A stretch of DNA of 64,000 nucleotides from positions 51,836 through 115,835 of the forward strand of contig CAMVIB010000001.1 in the NCBI GenBank assembly GCA_947167455.1. Reading direction: 5' to 3'. Made by a program: the position numbers and the translations under genes. The stretch's first letter is position 1. The number at the start of each line of letters is the position of its first letter. This DNA is from an uncultured Prevotellaceae bacterium (GTDB lineage Bacteria; Bacteroidota; Bacteroidia; Bacteroidales; Bacteroidaceae). The notes beneath the pieces are model-generated. The model worked only from the letters and a program-made list of their open reading frames with translations. It searched no databases and had not been told where the DNA came from. Positions 25,599 to 34,971 of this stretch are shown here, piece after piece.

Positions 25599-28415
25599 CT
25601 ATTTTCCTTTCTTCGGGTTACGGTTCCAGTGATACACAAGGTGAGCCATGACGTAGTGCGGCAGGGAGCGGTACCAGGTTTCGGTGCGGCCCTGGGCCTT
25701 GACGGAGTACTGGGTGTTGCTGAGCTGATGCAGTAGGTCGAAGGCTTCGATGCGGGCGATGAGTTTGCCTTTGAGAAACGGCTGGCTGATGGAGGCGTTC
25801 AGCACGAAATCGTCGGTGTTCAGTTCGCTGCTGCCATAGCCGCGACGGGAATACATATTACCGTCAGCTGACAGCGTGGTGTTTAGGCGTGGAATAGTGT
25901 AGCGGGCAGAGAGGCCATAACGGTAGTCGAAGGCGTTCAATGTTTCGAAATCGTACATCTTGCCCTCCGAGTGTCGCCAGCGGATGTCGCCCGTGGCACG
26001 GATGTTCAGCGCACCTTTATTATATTGTATGTAGGCGTTGTGGTGTTGCGTAAGACTGTTGACTGCATTCAGCTGGCTCTCTGTATCACCAGCCAGCATG
26101 GCATGGTCGAGCCAGTGAGTGAAGAGTACATCAAGATTGGCCTCTGTTGTCCAATACTTGTTTTTGTCAAGCGTATAGAAGATGCCGCCCTTCAGCCTGA
26201 TGTCGTAGGTGCCATGCACGTTCTCGGGGCGATAGGTGTAAACGCCCGTAGCGGGATTGAAGCTGACGGCCTCCAACACCTTATTATGTAAGTAGCCATA
26301 AAAACCTGAGACATAGAAGTTGTGCCGTGCGCTGCGAATGTCCTTGTATTCAGCCTCAAACGTAGATTGCAATGTGTATGACTTCAGGTTGGGATTGCCA
26401 AGACGGACAACAAGTGGATTGGCATCGTCGCGGTAGCTGAGGAGGCTGACCAGCGGCGTGTTGTTTACGATTTGGTAGAGACGGATGAGTGCGGGGCGAT
26501 GGCGGTCTTTCTTGGCAAACAGATAGATACGGAGTTCCGGCCAGAAACGGAAGGTGTTGCGGGTGACCAGTGTGTCGAGTGGTCCGCGCTGGTAGTTCAG
26601 GCGTTCGTGCATCGGCGTGAAGTGCAGAAACAAGTCTAGAAACTCAGCATCACTCTCAAACGGCACAATCTTCGAGGCCGGCAAATGCTGAAAATGTCGA
26701 AGTTGTAGATTGATGCCCGTTTTGTAGGTCTGCAATTCGCTATCGTAGGAGTTACCAGGGTCGGTCGTGGCTCTGAGCATGTCTATCTGCGAAGGCAGCA
26801 GGAGCGTATCGGGATGATAGAGCCAGTCGTGAGTCCTTTCGCGACTGTAGGACGGAGCCACCTCCAAGAGTATTTCTCTCTTGCTGCCTTCGAGAGCATA
26901 GCAGATGGGCGTATGCACGGCTATCTTACTCAGAGAATAGTCGGTGGCATTGTACTGGTTGGTGATTGAAGGATGGACAAGGTTCTCTACGCGGTAACGC
27001 TGTGCACGCTCGTTTTCATCCAACGAGTAGTCAAACGATGGATTGGAAAAGAAGAATTGCCTTATCTTCCCTATGTTCTTCAGCTTCGGGTCGATACGGG
27101 CAAAGGCGTGTACACTCCATGCCTTCCCGTCGTTGAAACCATTAGTGCGCTGGCGTGTCGTGAGACTATCGACAAACTGCTCCATCAGCGTTGCGGAGTT
27201 CCCACTGTAAGTCCTGTAATTGAGCGCGACATCGGAGTTGAACCTGAAGCCGTCGGGCTTGACGTACTTGAAGGTGTTGCCGACCTTCAGCCTTTGGGCT
27301 TTCGACAACGAGTTCTGGTGAGTGGTCTGTAGCGGATTGCCCTGTAGGAACAGCTCGCTGCTCCTCAGCATCTCTCCTTCGTCGCGGGTGGAGGTGAAGT
27401 CGGCGGTCAGGTTCTCCTGCACATTCTTGTCTGCCGACTGATAGTCAATCTCCCCAGCTGCGCTATGCGTGGTCAGCAGCGACTGCGGCACGGCATCAGG
27501 CGTCCAGTGGTTGGAGCGTCCAATGTGGCGGCTCTCGTTCACGTTGTTCGAGTTGCCTAACAGCGTGTAGCGGGTGCGATCGGTGAAGCCGAGCAGGAAG
27601 GCACGTCCCAGCCAGCGCTCTTGTGTGCCGCCTGCCGCCTCCACGTTGGCAACGTAGCCCATCTGGTATTCCGGCTTCAGGTTCACGTCCATCACGAACT
27701 TCTTCTTCTCCACCTGCGCGTTCAGCGCACGGTTCAAGTCGGTGTCCTGCTCATACACCTTGATGTCCTTCACCGTGTAGTAAGGCAGGTTCTCCATCAG
27801 CACCTTCGAGTTGCCCCGCATGAAAGAGCGCGAGCCGAGTTGCAGCTCGTCAATCTTCCTGCCGTTGACGAATATCTGACCATATTCATCGATGGTCACG
27901 CCGGGCATCTGATGGATGAGGTCATCGAGCATCGAGCCGTCGGGCAGCTTGAACGCCGTGGCATCATAGACAATGGTGTCGCCCCGGTAGTACATCTTCA
28001 CTTTCGTGGCTGTCACTGTCACCTCGTTCATGTTCACTTGGCGAATCTTGCGCAGTTCCAGCGCATCGTCGAGCATCAGGGCGCGGCCCTCGTTGGCATC
28101 TATCGTCAAGGGCAAGTAGCCGTCCTCATAACCTTCGAGCGTACCCCGCAGCAGATATTTACATGTTTTCTTCTCGGGCTGAATCATAAACTGCGCCTCT
28201 CTCACCGTGCCGTCGTCCCTGAATTTCTTGGTTATAGGGATGGAGTCGATGACCACGGTGCTGTCTGCTGCCAGCAGCAGCGATACCTTTGCCTCTGGCA
28301 GCGGTGTCTTCAGGAATGCGTCCTGCACGGTGCCGAAGACGAGTCCTTGAGAGAAACTGTTCACTGACACATGAAGCATCAGGAGCAGACAAATGGTTCT
28401 TAGAGAATTAATCAT
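25599..28415 (-). CDS. Outer-membrane beta-barrel protein B of the sigma-linked cluster
   Basis: A 938-residue protein with a signal peptide (ICLLLMLHVSVNSFS). It has an N-terminal regulatory fold (GTVQDAFLKTPLPEAKVSLL). The plug-like module reads GDTIVYDATAFKLPDGSMLD, then DLIHQMPGVTI, then VNGRKIDELQLGSRSFMRGN. The barrel ends HYVMAHLVYHWNRNPKKGK. It is a clear paralogue of the 31909-34971 protein: both share ERWL.R.FLLGFTD, NNVNESRHIG and 'RGYGS(S/A)ELN..D..(L/V)NASISQPFL'. Unlike that protein it has no STN domain. It lies between barrel gene C and the ECF sigma gene, 167 bp from the former. Confidence 0.87.
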   Translation of the reverse strand: MINSLRTICLLLMLHVSVNSFSQGLVFGTVQDAFLKTPLPEAKVSLLLAADSTVVIDSIPITKKFRDDGTVREAQFMIQPEKKTCKYLLRGTLEGYEDGYLPLTIDANEGRALMLDDALELRKIRQVNMNEVTVTATKVKMYYRGDTIVYDATAFKLPDGSMLDDLIHQMPGVTIDEYGQIFVNGRKIDELQLGSRSFMRGNSKVLMENLPYYTVKDIKVYEQDTDLNRALNAQVEKKKFVMDVNLKPEYQMGYVANVEAAGGTQERWLGRAFLLGFTDRTRYTLLGNSNNVNESRHIGRSNHWTPDAVPQSLLTTHSAAGEIDYQSADKNVQENLTADFTSTRDEGEMLRSSELFLQGNPLQTTHQNSLSKAQRLKVGNTFKYVKPDGFRFNSDVALNYRTYSGNSATLMEQFVDSLTTRQRTNGFNDGKAWSVHAFARIDPKLKNIGKIRQFFFSNPSFDYSLDENERAQRYRVENLVHPSITNQYNATDYSLSKIAVHTPICYALEGSKREILLEVAPSYSRERTHDWLYHPDTLLLPSQIDMLRATTDPGNSYDSELQTYKTGINLQLRHFQHLPASKIVPFESDAEFLDLFLHFTPMHERLNYQRGPLDTLVTRNTFRFWPELRIYLFAKKDRHRPALIRLYQIVNNTPLVSLLSYRDDANPLVVRLGNPNLKSYTLQSTFEAEYKDIRSARHNFYVSGFYGYLHNKVLEAVSFNPATGVYTYRPENVHGTYDIRLKGGIFYTLDKNKYWTTEANLDVLFTHWLDHAMLAGDTESQLNAVNSLTQHHNAYIQYNKGALNIRATGDIRWRHSEGKMYDFETLNAFDYRYGLSARYTIPRLNTTLSADGNMYSRRGYGSSELNTDDFVLNASISQPFLKGKLIARIEAFDLLHQLSNTQYSVKAQGRTETWYRSLPHYVMAHLVYHWNRNPKKGK

Positions 28416-28582
28416 ATTATGAAATATTCGTTTATTCGCGTTTTTGGTGGTAGCTTGTCACTGAAAGGAGGGACGGAATGGGCACAAGAAGGGCTGTATC
28501 CTCACCTGAGAATCAAGCATATTGAGCTGATTCACGAGAGGATGAAGGGCCTTGATGAGCTTTTTTCAGGTGGTTCGGATTC

Positions 28583-31500
28583 CTATCTTTTCTTCGGCTG
28601 TTTGTTGAAGCGCCAGACAGCGTGGAGCAGAACGTAGCGGGGCATGACGTTGGTGTAGGTCTCGGTGCGGCCTTGGGCGTTCATCGTGCGGGTTATGTTG
28701 GAGAGCTGGCCGAGAATGTCGAAGCCGTCGATGAGGACGAGGAACTTGCCCTTGAAGAAGGGGCGGGAGAGGCGCGCGTTCCAGACGAAATCGTTGGTGT
28801 TCAGCGCTGGGTCGGCATAACCTGTGCGGGAGTAGAGGTTGAGGTCGGTAGAGAGGTCCAGCTTCCACGGCAGCTTCAGGATGGCCGAGAGGGAGGTGCG
28901 GCAGGTGAAGGCGTTGAAGTTAAGCCCACCCCCATCCCCTCCCTGGGGAGGGGAGCTGCGGTCGCTGGTGAGGCGGTCCCACGTGGGCTGGCAGGTGAAT
29001 TCGAAGTGTTGCTTGCCGATGTCGGCCTTGACGGAGGGGGAGAAAGAGAGGTTGAGGCGGTGGACGGTGGAAGGGGAGGGACGCGACAATGTCGCGTCAT
29101 ACGGGACAGAGGTGGAATTACTGAGAGGTGCGGTGCCTATCATGTCCACACTTTGGATGAGGGTGAGGTGCAGGGGGAGGTCGATGCTCACCTTCTGGGC
29201 GGTGCCGAAGTTGTGGTGGAATGTGTAGCCGCCGTCGCTGGTATAGTTGCCGTTGACATTCTCGGGGCGGTAGGTGCGTGCGCCCGTCTGTGTGTCGTAG
29301 GTGTAGCCCATGGCCACGGCGTTGAAGGTCTGGACGTGGTGCCATTCCCACCGCTGGAAGCCCTGCTTGGAGCGTAAGGCGAAGTAGGCCCCGAAGTCCA
29401 CGTTGCTGCTTTTGCGCAGGCGGGTGTTACCCAGGCGGACGTTCATCGGGTCGGTGTCGTCGCGCAGATCGATGCGGTGTTCCAACTCGGGCAGCGTCTC
29501 GTGGATGCCCATGGTGATGCCGAGCTGATGGCCGCCCTTGAAGTCGAGGAAGGTGTTGTCGTCCAGATTGAAGGTGACGGCGGTGCGGTGGAGGGTGGTT
29601 TCGATGCGTCCGCGCTGGTAGTCGAGTCCCTGTTGATGCACGGTGATGTCGCCATTGAGGAGCGTCCATATCTGCCCGTAGGAGGCTTTGTTGAACTTGT
29701 AGCCGAGGTTGATGTCCAGCTTGTGGCGGTTCTCGCGGGAGCGGCTGTCGAAGCTGTTCGCGCGGTCCATCACCTGGTGGTAGTCGGTGAGGGAGGGGAG
29801 GGGCTGCTGGTTGGGCTGTTCGGAGCTTGCTTGTTCTTCCAACAGATACAGCGTCGAGCGGTGGTGCTGCCATCGGTGTTCGAAGTTGTAGGTGGCGTGG
29901 ATGGAGCGCCAGCCTTCACCGAGGGGGATGTTGTAGCCGAGGTTGAAGTAGGCCTTGCCGTCGCGGGTGGGGTGGTTGTCGCGGAGGTGGTGGAAGGAGG
30001 AGGAAGACGCGGGGGAGGTGGGGGAGGGCTGCAACGATGTTGCAGCATAGGAAACGGATTGCTGGTCGAAGAGCTTTTCCTCGCGGCCGATGAGGTTGAT
30101 GCCGGCACCGAGGCGGAGGTTCTCGTTGGTGTGCGGGATCTTGATGGTGGCTCCGGTGTGGAAGGTGCCGTCCCAGGTGTGACCGCGGCCAGAGCCCTGC
30201 CGCATGATGCGGTTGACAAGGGTGTCGCGCAGGTTGATGTGCGAGGCATTGGGGCTGAAGAGGTCGTTCAAGAGCTGTCGGCTGACGTCGGCCACGGGAG
30301 CGTTGAAGGTGGCCGAGGCGAGGTCGGAGCTGTTGTTGAAGTGGTGGTAGTTCAGGCTGGGGTCGATGTGCCAGCGCACGTTCTTGAAGTTGCGGTAGAA
30401 ACTCAGCCATCCTCCCAGGCGCAGGTCCTCGCCCGTGCGGCTCGTGAAGCTGTGGTCGTAGGTGTCGCCCGAGGACAGGTAGTTCTGCCGCACGGTGCGC
30501 GACGCGCCCTCGGTGCGTTGGTGATTGACGGAGACGTTGCCCGAGACCTCCCATCGCTTGTTGCGTTCGCTGACGAAGCCGCCGATGTCTGCGCGCTCGG
30601 TGCGTCGGAGGTCGTTGGTCTTGCCGCGCTGCCAGTTGTCGCCCTCGCCGGGTTTGCTGTCATCGTCCAGGTTGTTGGCGTTGGCCACGATGGCGATGCG
30701 CGAGAAGTCGGAGTGGCGCATGGCGAAGAGGCGGAAAAGCCCCCTTCTATCTTCCCCCAGAGGGGAAGAACTCTTTTCTGCCTGCCCGTTACCAGATTGG
30801 CTCTCCTCCCCCTTGGGGGAGGTTGGGAAGGGGCTTGCTCCCGCTTCCACGTTCACCAGCCATCCCACCATGTACTCCTTCTTCAGGCGCACGTCGATGA
30901 CGTGGCGCTGCGAGCGCTCGTCCTTGATGCCCAGCCACTCGTTCTCGGCGGTCTGCTTGTCGTAGATGGCGATGTCCTTGACGGTGTAGGCGGGCAGGTT
31001 CTCGAGCATGAGCTTGCGGTCGTGGCGGAAGAACTCCTTGCCGTTGAGCAGAAGGTCGTCCACGAACTTGCCCTCGTGGTAGATACGCCCGTCGGACTTC
31101 ATCTCCACGCCCGGCAGCTGCTTGATGAGTGCGTCGAGCATGGAGCCTTCGGCCAGGATGAAGGCGTCGGCGTTGTAGATGATGGTGTCGCCCTTGTAGT
31201 AGAACTTCACCTTCGATGCCGTTACGGTCACCTCCTTCATCGTGCTGGCCTTCGGCGCCAGGTAGAAGGGAGGCAGGCCGCGCTCGTGCTCGCGCCGGCC
31301 TACCTTGTCGATTGTATATTCCACGTAGGTGGTCTGATAGCCCATGAGGCTGATGCGGAAGAGGTACTTGGCTGGCCGGGCTGGGACAGAGAAGGAGAAC
31401 TCGCTGGTCTCCCACGAGAAGCCCTCGGCGTGCCATTTTTGGTAGGCTTCCTTCTGCTCGATGACCGTGCTGTCGGGGCGCATGAGCACCACCGTGGCGC

Positions 31501-31903
31501 CGAGCAAGTCCTTGTGGGCGCGTATGTCCTGCACCACGCCCTGCAGCTTCAGCTTGCGCACCACCTTCACCCCTTCGTGCTGCACGTAGATGCGTCTGCC
31601 GCGCACTTTCACCTTCACGGGCAGGCCCTTGCATGCCCGCCTGACGGCCGTCACGGCGTCCAGACCATCGACAATGGCCTTGGTCGTCAGCTCTTCGAGA
31701 CCGTCGGCGGCGATGTCGATGGCATAGTCTATCTGGCTCTGCCGGATGTGCTGTAGCACGTCGATGAGCAATGAGGATTCGCCTTGCTTCTTCTCGTCGG
31801 CGGTCAAGCCAGCACCCTCTTCGGCCATGCACGTGAGGCATGGCAGCATCGCCAGGACCATGAGCAACAAAAGTCGGTATCTCGTTTCCATTTCTGTGTG
31901 CAT
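28583..31903 (-). CDS. Outer-membrane beta-barrel protein C with N-terminal STN domain
   Basis: The start at 31903 gives about 1106 residues; a further upstream frame is antisense to another gene and rejected. A signal peptide (RYRLLLLMVLAMLPCLTCMA) is followed by an STN-like domain (LLIDVLQHIRQSQIDYAIDI ... ACKGLPVKVKVRGRRIYVQ). A regulatory fold, a plug-like module (GDTIIYNADAFILAEGSMLD; LNGKEFFRHDRKLML) and a barrel follow. It begins 5 nt after the stop of barrel gene D, so they are cotranscribed. Four stretches of Pro/Ser/Gly/Lys character (for example ASPFPTSPKGEESQSGNGQA and RSSPPQGGDGGG) coincide with palindromic DNA insertions. In STN-bearing receptors this domain touches the inner-membrane regulator and signals to it. 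Confidence 0.85.
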   Translation of the reverse strand: MHTEMETRYRLLLLMVLAMLPCLTCMAEEGAGLTADEKKQGESSLLIDVLQHIRQSQIDYAIDIAADGLEELTTKAIVDGLDAVTAVRRACKGLPVKVKVRGRRIYVQHEGVKVVRKLKLQGVVQDIRAHKDLLGATVVLMRPDSTVIEQKEAYQKWHAEGFSWETSEFSFSVPARPAKYLFRISLMGYQTTYVEYTIDKVGRREHERGLPPFYLAPKASTMKEVTVTASKVKFYYKGDTIIYNADAFILAEGSMLDALIKQLPGVEMKSDGRIYHEGKFVDDLLLNGKEFFRHDRKLMLENLPAYTVKDIAIYDKQTAENEWLGIKDERSQRHVIDVRLKKEYMVGWLVNVEAGASPFPTSPKGEESQSGNGQAEKSSSPLGEDRRGLFRLFAMRHSDFSRIAIVANANNLDDDSKPGEGDNWQRGKTNDLRRTERADIGGFVSERNKRWEVSGNVSVNHQRTEGASRTVRQNYLSSGDTYDHSFTSRTGEDLRLGGWLSFYRNFKNVRWHIDPSLNYHHFNNSSDLASATFNAPVADVSRQLLNDLFSPNASHINLRDTLVNRIMRQGSGRGHTWDGTFHTGATIKIPHTNENLRLGAGINLIGREEKLFDQQSVSYAATSLQPSPTSPASSSSFHHLRDNHPTRDGKAYFNLGYNIPLGEGWRSIHATYNFEHRWQHHRSTLYLLEEQASSEQPNQQPLPSLTDYHQVMDRANSFDSRSRENRHKLDINLGYKFNKASYGQIWTLLNGDITVHQQGLDYQRGRIETTLHRTAVTFNLDDNTFLDFKGGHQLGITMGIHETLPELEHRIDLRDDTDPMNVRLGNTRLRKSSNVDFGAYFALRSKQGFQRWEWHHVQTFNAVAMGYTYDTQTGARTYRPENVNGNYTSDGGYTFHHNFGTAQKVSIDLPLHLTLIQSVDMIGTAPLSNSTSVPYDATLSRPSPSTVHRLNLSFSPSVKADIGKQHFEFTCQPTWDRLTSDRSSPPQGGDGGGLNFNAFTCRTSLSAILKLPWKLDLSTDLNLYSRTGYADPALNTNDFVWNARLSRPFFKGKFLVLIDGFDILGQLSNITRTMNAQGRTETYTNVMPRYVLLHAVWRFNKQPKKR
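28936..28953. repeat. CCCCTCCC hairpin inside barrel gene C
   Basis: CCCCTCCC-TG-GGGAGGGG, perfect 8-bp stem; read in frame as RSSPPQGGDGGG. Confidence 0.65.
29071..29103. repeat. GGGGAGGG plus GC hairpin element inside barrel gene C (member 1)
   Basis: AAGGGGAGGG is followed by GACGCGACA-A-TGTCGCGTC (29080-29098, perfect 9 bp) and ATACGG. It encodes YDATLSRPSPS. A sister element with a different stem sequence is at 30020-30051. Confidence 0.65.
30020..30051. repeat. GGGGAGGG plus GC hairpin element inside barrel gene C (member 2)
   Basis: GGGGGAGGG is followed by GCTGCAAC-GAT-GTTGCAGC (30028-30046, perfect 8 bp) and ATAGG. It encodes YAATSLQPSPTSP. Flanks match member 1 while both stem strands differ together. 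Confidence 0.65.
30752..30822. repeat. Two GC-rich hairpins inside barrel gene C
   Basis: TTCCCC-CAGA-GGGGAA (30752-30767) and CCTCCCCC-TT-GGGGGAGG (30805-30822). Together they encode SPKGEE ... SSPLGEDRRG, a charged low-complexity insertion in the barrel. Confidence 0.65.
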
Positions 31904-31908
31904 TGTAG

Positions 31909-34900
31909 TTAGTTTCTTTTTGGGTTGCGGTTCCAGTGCCATACGGCGTGGAGCATGACGTAGTGGGGCAGGGAGCGGTAGGTGGTCACGGTGCGTCCCT
32001 GGGCGTTGATGACGTAGTCGGTAGGCGAGAGCTGGTGGAGGAGGTCGAAGGCATCGAGACGGACGATGAGCTTGCCGCTGAGGAAGGGCTGGCTGATGGA
32101 GGCGTTCACGACGACGTCGTCGCGGTTGAGCGCGGCGGAGCCGTAGCCACGACGGCTGTACATGCAGGCATCGGCGGCGAGGGTCATGCCTCCTACCTTC
32201 TTTCCGCAGAGGGTGGGGGTGGTATAGGTGGCTTCGAGGCCGTAGCTGAAGTCGAGGGCGTTGAGGGTGGAGAAGTCGTACATCCGGCCTTCGCTGTGCC
32301 GCCAGTCCATGCTGCCCACGGCGCGGACGTTGAGGGTCTTGTTGTTGTAGCGGATGTTGCCGCCGGCGTTGAGGGTGAGGGTGTTCACGGCGTTCACCTG
32401 GCTGCGCGTCTGCCCCTCCAGCAGTGCATGATCCTTGGCGTGGTTCCAGTCGGCTCCGGCATTGACATGCCACGTCCAGTGGCGTTTCTCACCGATATTG
32501 CGGTCGGTGCTGAAGTTGGCGTGGGCCTTGTATGCACCGCTGATGTTCATGGGCTTGTAGGTATAGACGCCTGTGGCGGTGTTGTAGGCGAGGGACTGGG
32601 AGATGTCGCGGTGGTGGTAGTCGAAGGAGGCGGAGAGGTAGTACATCCCCTGATTGCGGCCCGTGCGGTCGTAGTATTCGGCCCCGAAGTGGGTGATGGC
32701 GGTGGCCTTCAGGTCGGGGTTACCCAGTTTGACGACGAGCGGTTGGCTGTCGTCGCGCAAGTTGATGCGGTCGAGCAGGAGGGGTACGCTCTGGCTGAAG
32801 CTGACGTGGGCGTGGACATCGCGCTGGCCGCCTTTCCAGACGTTGCGGAACCAGAAATTGGCTGCGGGCAGGAGCTTGGTCTGGCGGGCGAGGGTGTCGA
32901 GCGTGCCGCGCTGATAGCGCAGCTTGTGGCCATAGACGGGTAGCTTCAGCTCCAGGCGCCAGCGGTCGTAGCCCACCTTCGCGTGTACTTGTGGGTGTAT
33001 GTAATGGGAACCCTTATTCAGGTGGATGCTGAAATCGTTCTGCCAGTTGTCGGCGCGGCTCTCGTAGGAGTTGGCATAATCGGTGATGGCTTCGAGGGCA
33101 TCGAGCTGTGACGGGAGCAGAAGCGTATCGGGATGATACAGATAATCGCGCGTGTGGTTATGGGTGTTGAAGAGCGTATTGGAGAAGCCGAGGTTGACGC
33201 CTTTGCCTATCTCGCGGCCATAGCCAAGGTTCACGACTCCCCACGTCTGGCGATTGAAGAGGTCGTTGCTGTTGTGGGACGTTCTACTCGACGTGGACGC
33301 CGCCGGGCGCACGTGGGTCTGTGTGTCGTAGCGTGTGGCCTGCTCGCCCTCGTCGCTGTCGTGGGCCAGAGTCACGTAATAGTCGATGTGGTGCTTCTGC
33401 CGGCTGGGTCTCACGCTGCCTTGGACTTCAATCTTGGCGTTCCACTGCGTGCCCTCGCTGATGCCGACGGTGCGCTGCGAGATGCTGAGGCTGTCTGACA
33501 GCTCATCGAAGGCGGAATGGAAGGAACCGTCGCGGCGTGTGTGGTCGAAAGTGGCAAGGATGTCCATCCATGCGGGCAGGCGCAGGGCCAGATGGTTGTT
33601 GAGCGCCCAACGGCGGTTGCCCGTGCGACGGAAGGTCTGGCTGGCGGACGTCGGCGAGCAGCCTTCGATGAAGCGCTCGGTGCGTTGCGTGACGGTCTGC
33701 TCGTCGGTCGTTGAGGTGTACTCGGCGCGAAAGGTTTCTTTGATACTCTTTTCCTTATCGTCCTTGGTCTCATAGTTCAGCTCCCCGGCCACGCTGCGGG
33801 TGGTCAGCAGCGACCGCGGCTGCCGTGCCGGGCTCCATTGGTCGGACTGTCCGATGTGACGGCTTTCGTTGACGTTGTTCGCGTTGGCCAGAAGCGTGAA
33901 CCGTAGCTTGTCGGTGAAGCCGAGCAGGAAGCCGCGCGCAAGCCATCGCTCCTGTGTGCCTCCTGCCGCCTCCACATTGCCGATGTAGCCTTGGCTGTAC
34001 TCGTCCTTCAGGTTCACGTCCATCACGTAGCGACGGGGATCCACATCGTAGCCAAGGGCTTTGCTGCGGTCGGTCTGCTTCTCATAGACCTTCACGTTCT
34101 TGACGGTGTAGTAGGGCAGGTTCTCCAACAGCACTTTCTTGTTGCCGCCGAAGAATGAGCGGGCGCCCAGCAGCAGTTCATCGACCTTGCGCCCGTTGAC
34201 GAAGATCTCGCCGTCGGCGTTCATCGTCACGCCCGGCAGCTGACGGATGAGGTCGTCGAGCATGGAGCCTTCGGGCAGGCGGAAGGCCGTGGCATCGTAC
34301 ACGAGCGTGTCGCCGCGCCAGAACATCTTGATCTTCGTGGCCGTGACGGTCACTTCGCGCATGGTGCGGGTCGGGGACTTACGCATCTCGATGGTGGGCA
34401 CATCCATCTGCTCGGGTGGCGGCGTGGCGATGACGATGCGTTGCCAGGCATCGTCGTAGCCGTCGAGCTGGGCCCGCATGAGGTATTCACGCTGCGCGGC
34501 GCTCGCCTCGGCAGTGAACCAAGCCTTGGCGACGCGGCCGTCACCATAGAGAAAACGAATCATCTTGCAGGAGTCCACAACCACGCTGCTGTCTGCACGC
34601 AGAAGCGACACCTTGGCGCGGGTCAGGGGCATCTTCAGGAAACCATCCACCACATCAACGCCCAGCTGCACTTGGCGCTGAGAGTAGTCCTTGTCGGCGC
34701 GGTACTGCACGAAGATGTGCCGCCCCTTGCGCTTCACTTTCACCGGCAGCCCTTTGCAGGCCCGCTCCACAGCGTTCCGGGCTGTGAGGTTCTTGGGCAT
34801 GTGTTCTACTGTCAGGTGGTCCAGCTCGTCGGCAATAAAGTGGATGGTCTGGTCGGTCTGAGCGTCGCGGATGGCTGCGAGGACCGATGCAAGCGAAGAG

Positions 34901-34971
34901 GATGCCTCCTGTGCGTAGGCGAAGGCTGACAGGTGCATAAAGATAATAAGGAGATACGTGCGCGCTTTCAT
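31909..34971 (-). CDS. Outer-membrane beta-barrel protein D with N-terminal STN domain
   Basis: A 1020-residue exported protein; signal peptide MKARTYLLIIFMHLSAFAYA. The STN-like domain (LASVLAAIRDAQTDQTIHFI ... ACKGLPVKVKRKGRHIFVQY) occupies about residues 25-95. Then come a regulatory fold, the plug-like module (GDTLVYDATAFRLPEGSMLD; VNGRKVDELLLGARSFFGGN) and the barrel, ending MLHAVWHWNRNPKRN. The start overlaps the stop of the DUF4974 regulator gene by 4 bp, so sigma, regulator and receptor are translationally linked. The order STN receptor, membrane regulator, ECF sigma is that of transenvelope signalling systems; the inducer is unknown. Confidence 0.88.
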   Translation of the reverse strand: MKARTYLLIIFMHLSAFAYAQEASSSLASVLAAIRDAQTDQTIHFIADELDHLTVEHMPKNLTARNAVERACKGLPVKVKRKGRHIFVQYRADKDYSQRQVQLGVDVVDGFLKMPLTRAKVSLLRADSSVVVDSCKMIRFLYGDGRVAKAWFTAEASAAQREYLMRAQLDGYDDAWQRIVIATPPPEQMDVPTIEMRKSPTRTMREVTVTATKIKMFWRGDTLVYDATAFRLPEGSMLDDLIRQLPGVTMNADGEIFVNGRKVDELLLGARSFFGGNKKVLLENLPYYTVKNVKVYEKQTDRSKALGYDVDPRRYVMDVNLKDEYSQGYIGNVEAAGGTQERWLARGFLLGFTDKLRFTLLANANNVNESRHIGQSDQWSPARQPRSLLTTRSVAGELNYETKDDKEKSIKETFRAEYTSTTDEQTVTQRTERFIEGCSPTSASQTFRRTGNRRWALNNHLALRLPAWMDILATFDHTRRDGSFHSAFDELSDSLSISQRTVGISEGTQWNAKIEVQGSVRPSRQKHHIDYYVTLAHDSDEGEQATRYDTQTHVRPAASTSSRTSHNSNDLFNRQTWGVVNLGYGREIGKGVNLGFSNTLFNTHNHTRDYLYHPDTLLLPSQLDALEAITDYANSYESRADNWQNDFSIHLNKGSHYIHPQVHAKVGYDRWRLELKLPVYGHKLRYQRGTLDTLARQTKLLPAANFWFRNVWKGGQRDVHAHVSFSQSVPLLLDRINLRDDSQPLVVKLGNPDLKATAITHFGAEYYDRTGRNQGMYYLSASFDYHHRDISQSLAYNTATGVYTYKPMNISGAYKAHANFSTDRNIGEKRHWTWHVNAGADWNHAKDHALLEGQTRSQVNAVNTLTLNAGGNIRYNNKTLNVRAVGSMDWRHSEGRMYDFSTLNALDFSYGLEATYTTPTLCGKKVGGMTLAADACMYSRRGYGSAALNRDDVVVNASISQPFLSGKLIVRLDAFDLLHQLSPTDYVINAQGRTVTTYRSLPHYVMLHAVWHWNRNPKRN

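Noticed and set aside
31904..32473. Upstream extension of barrel gene C
   Set aside because: The extra ~190 residues are antisense-like Arg/Pro/His-rich sequence overlapping barrel gene D; the signal peptide begins at 31903.
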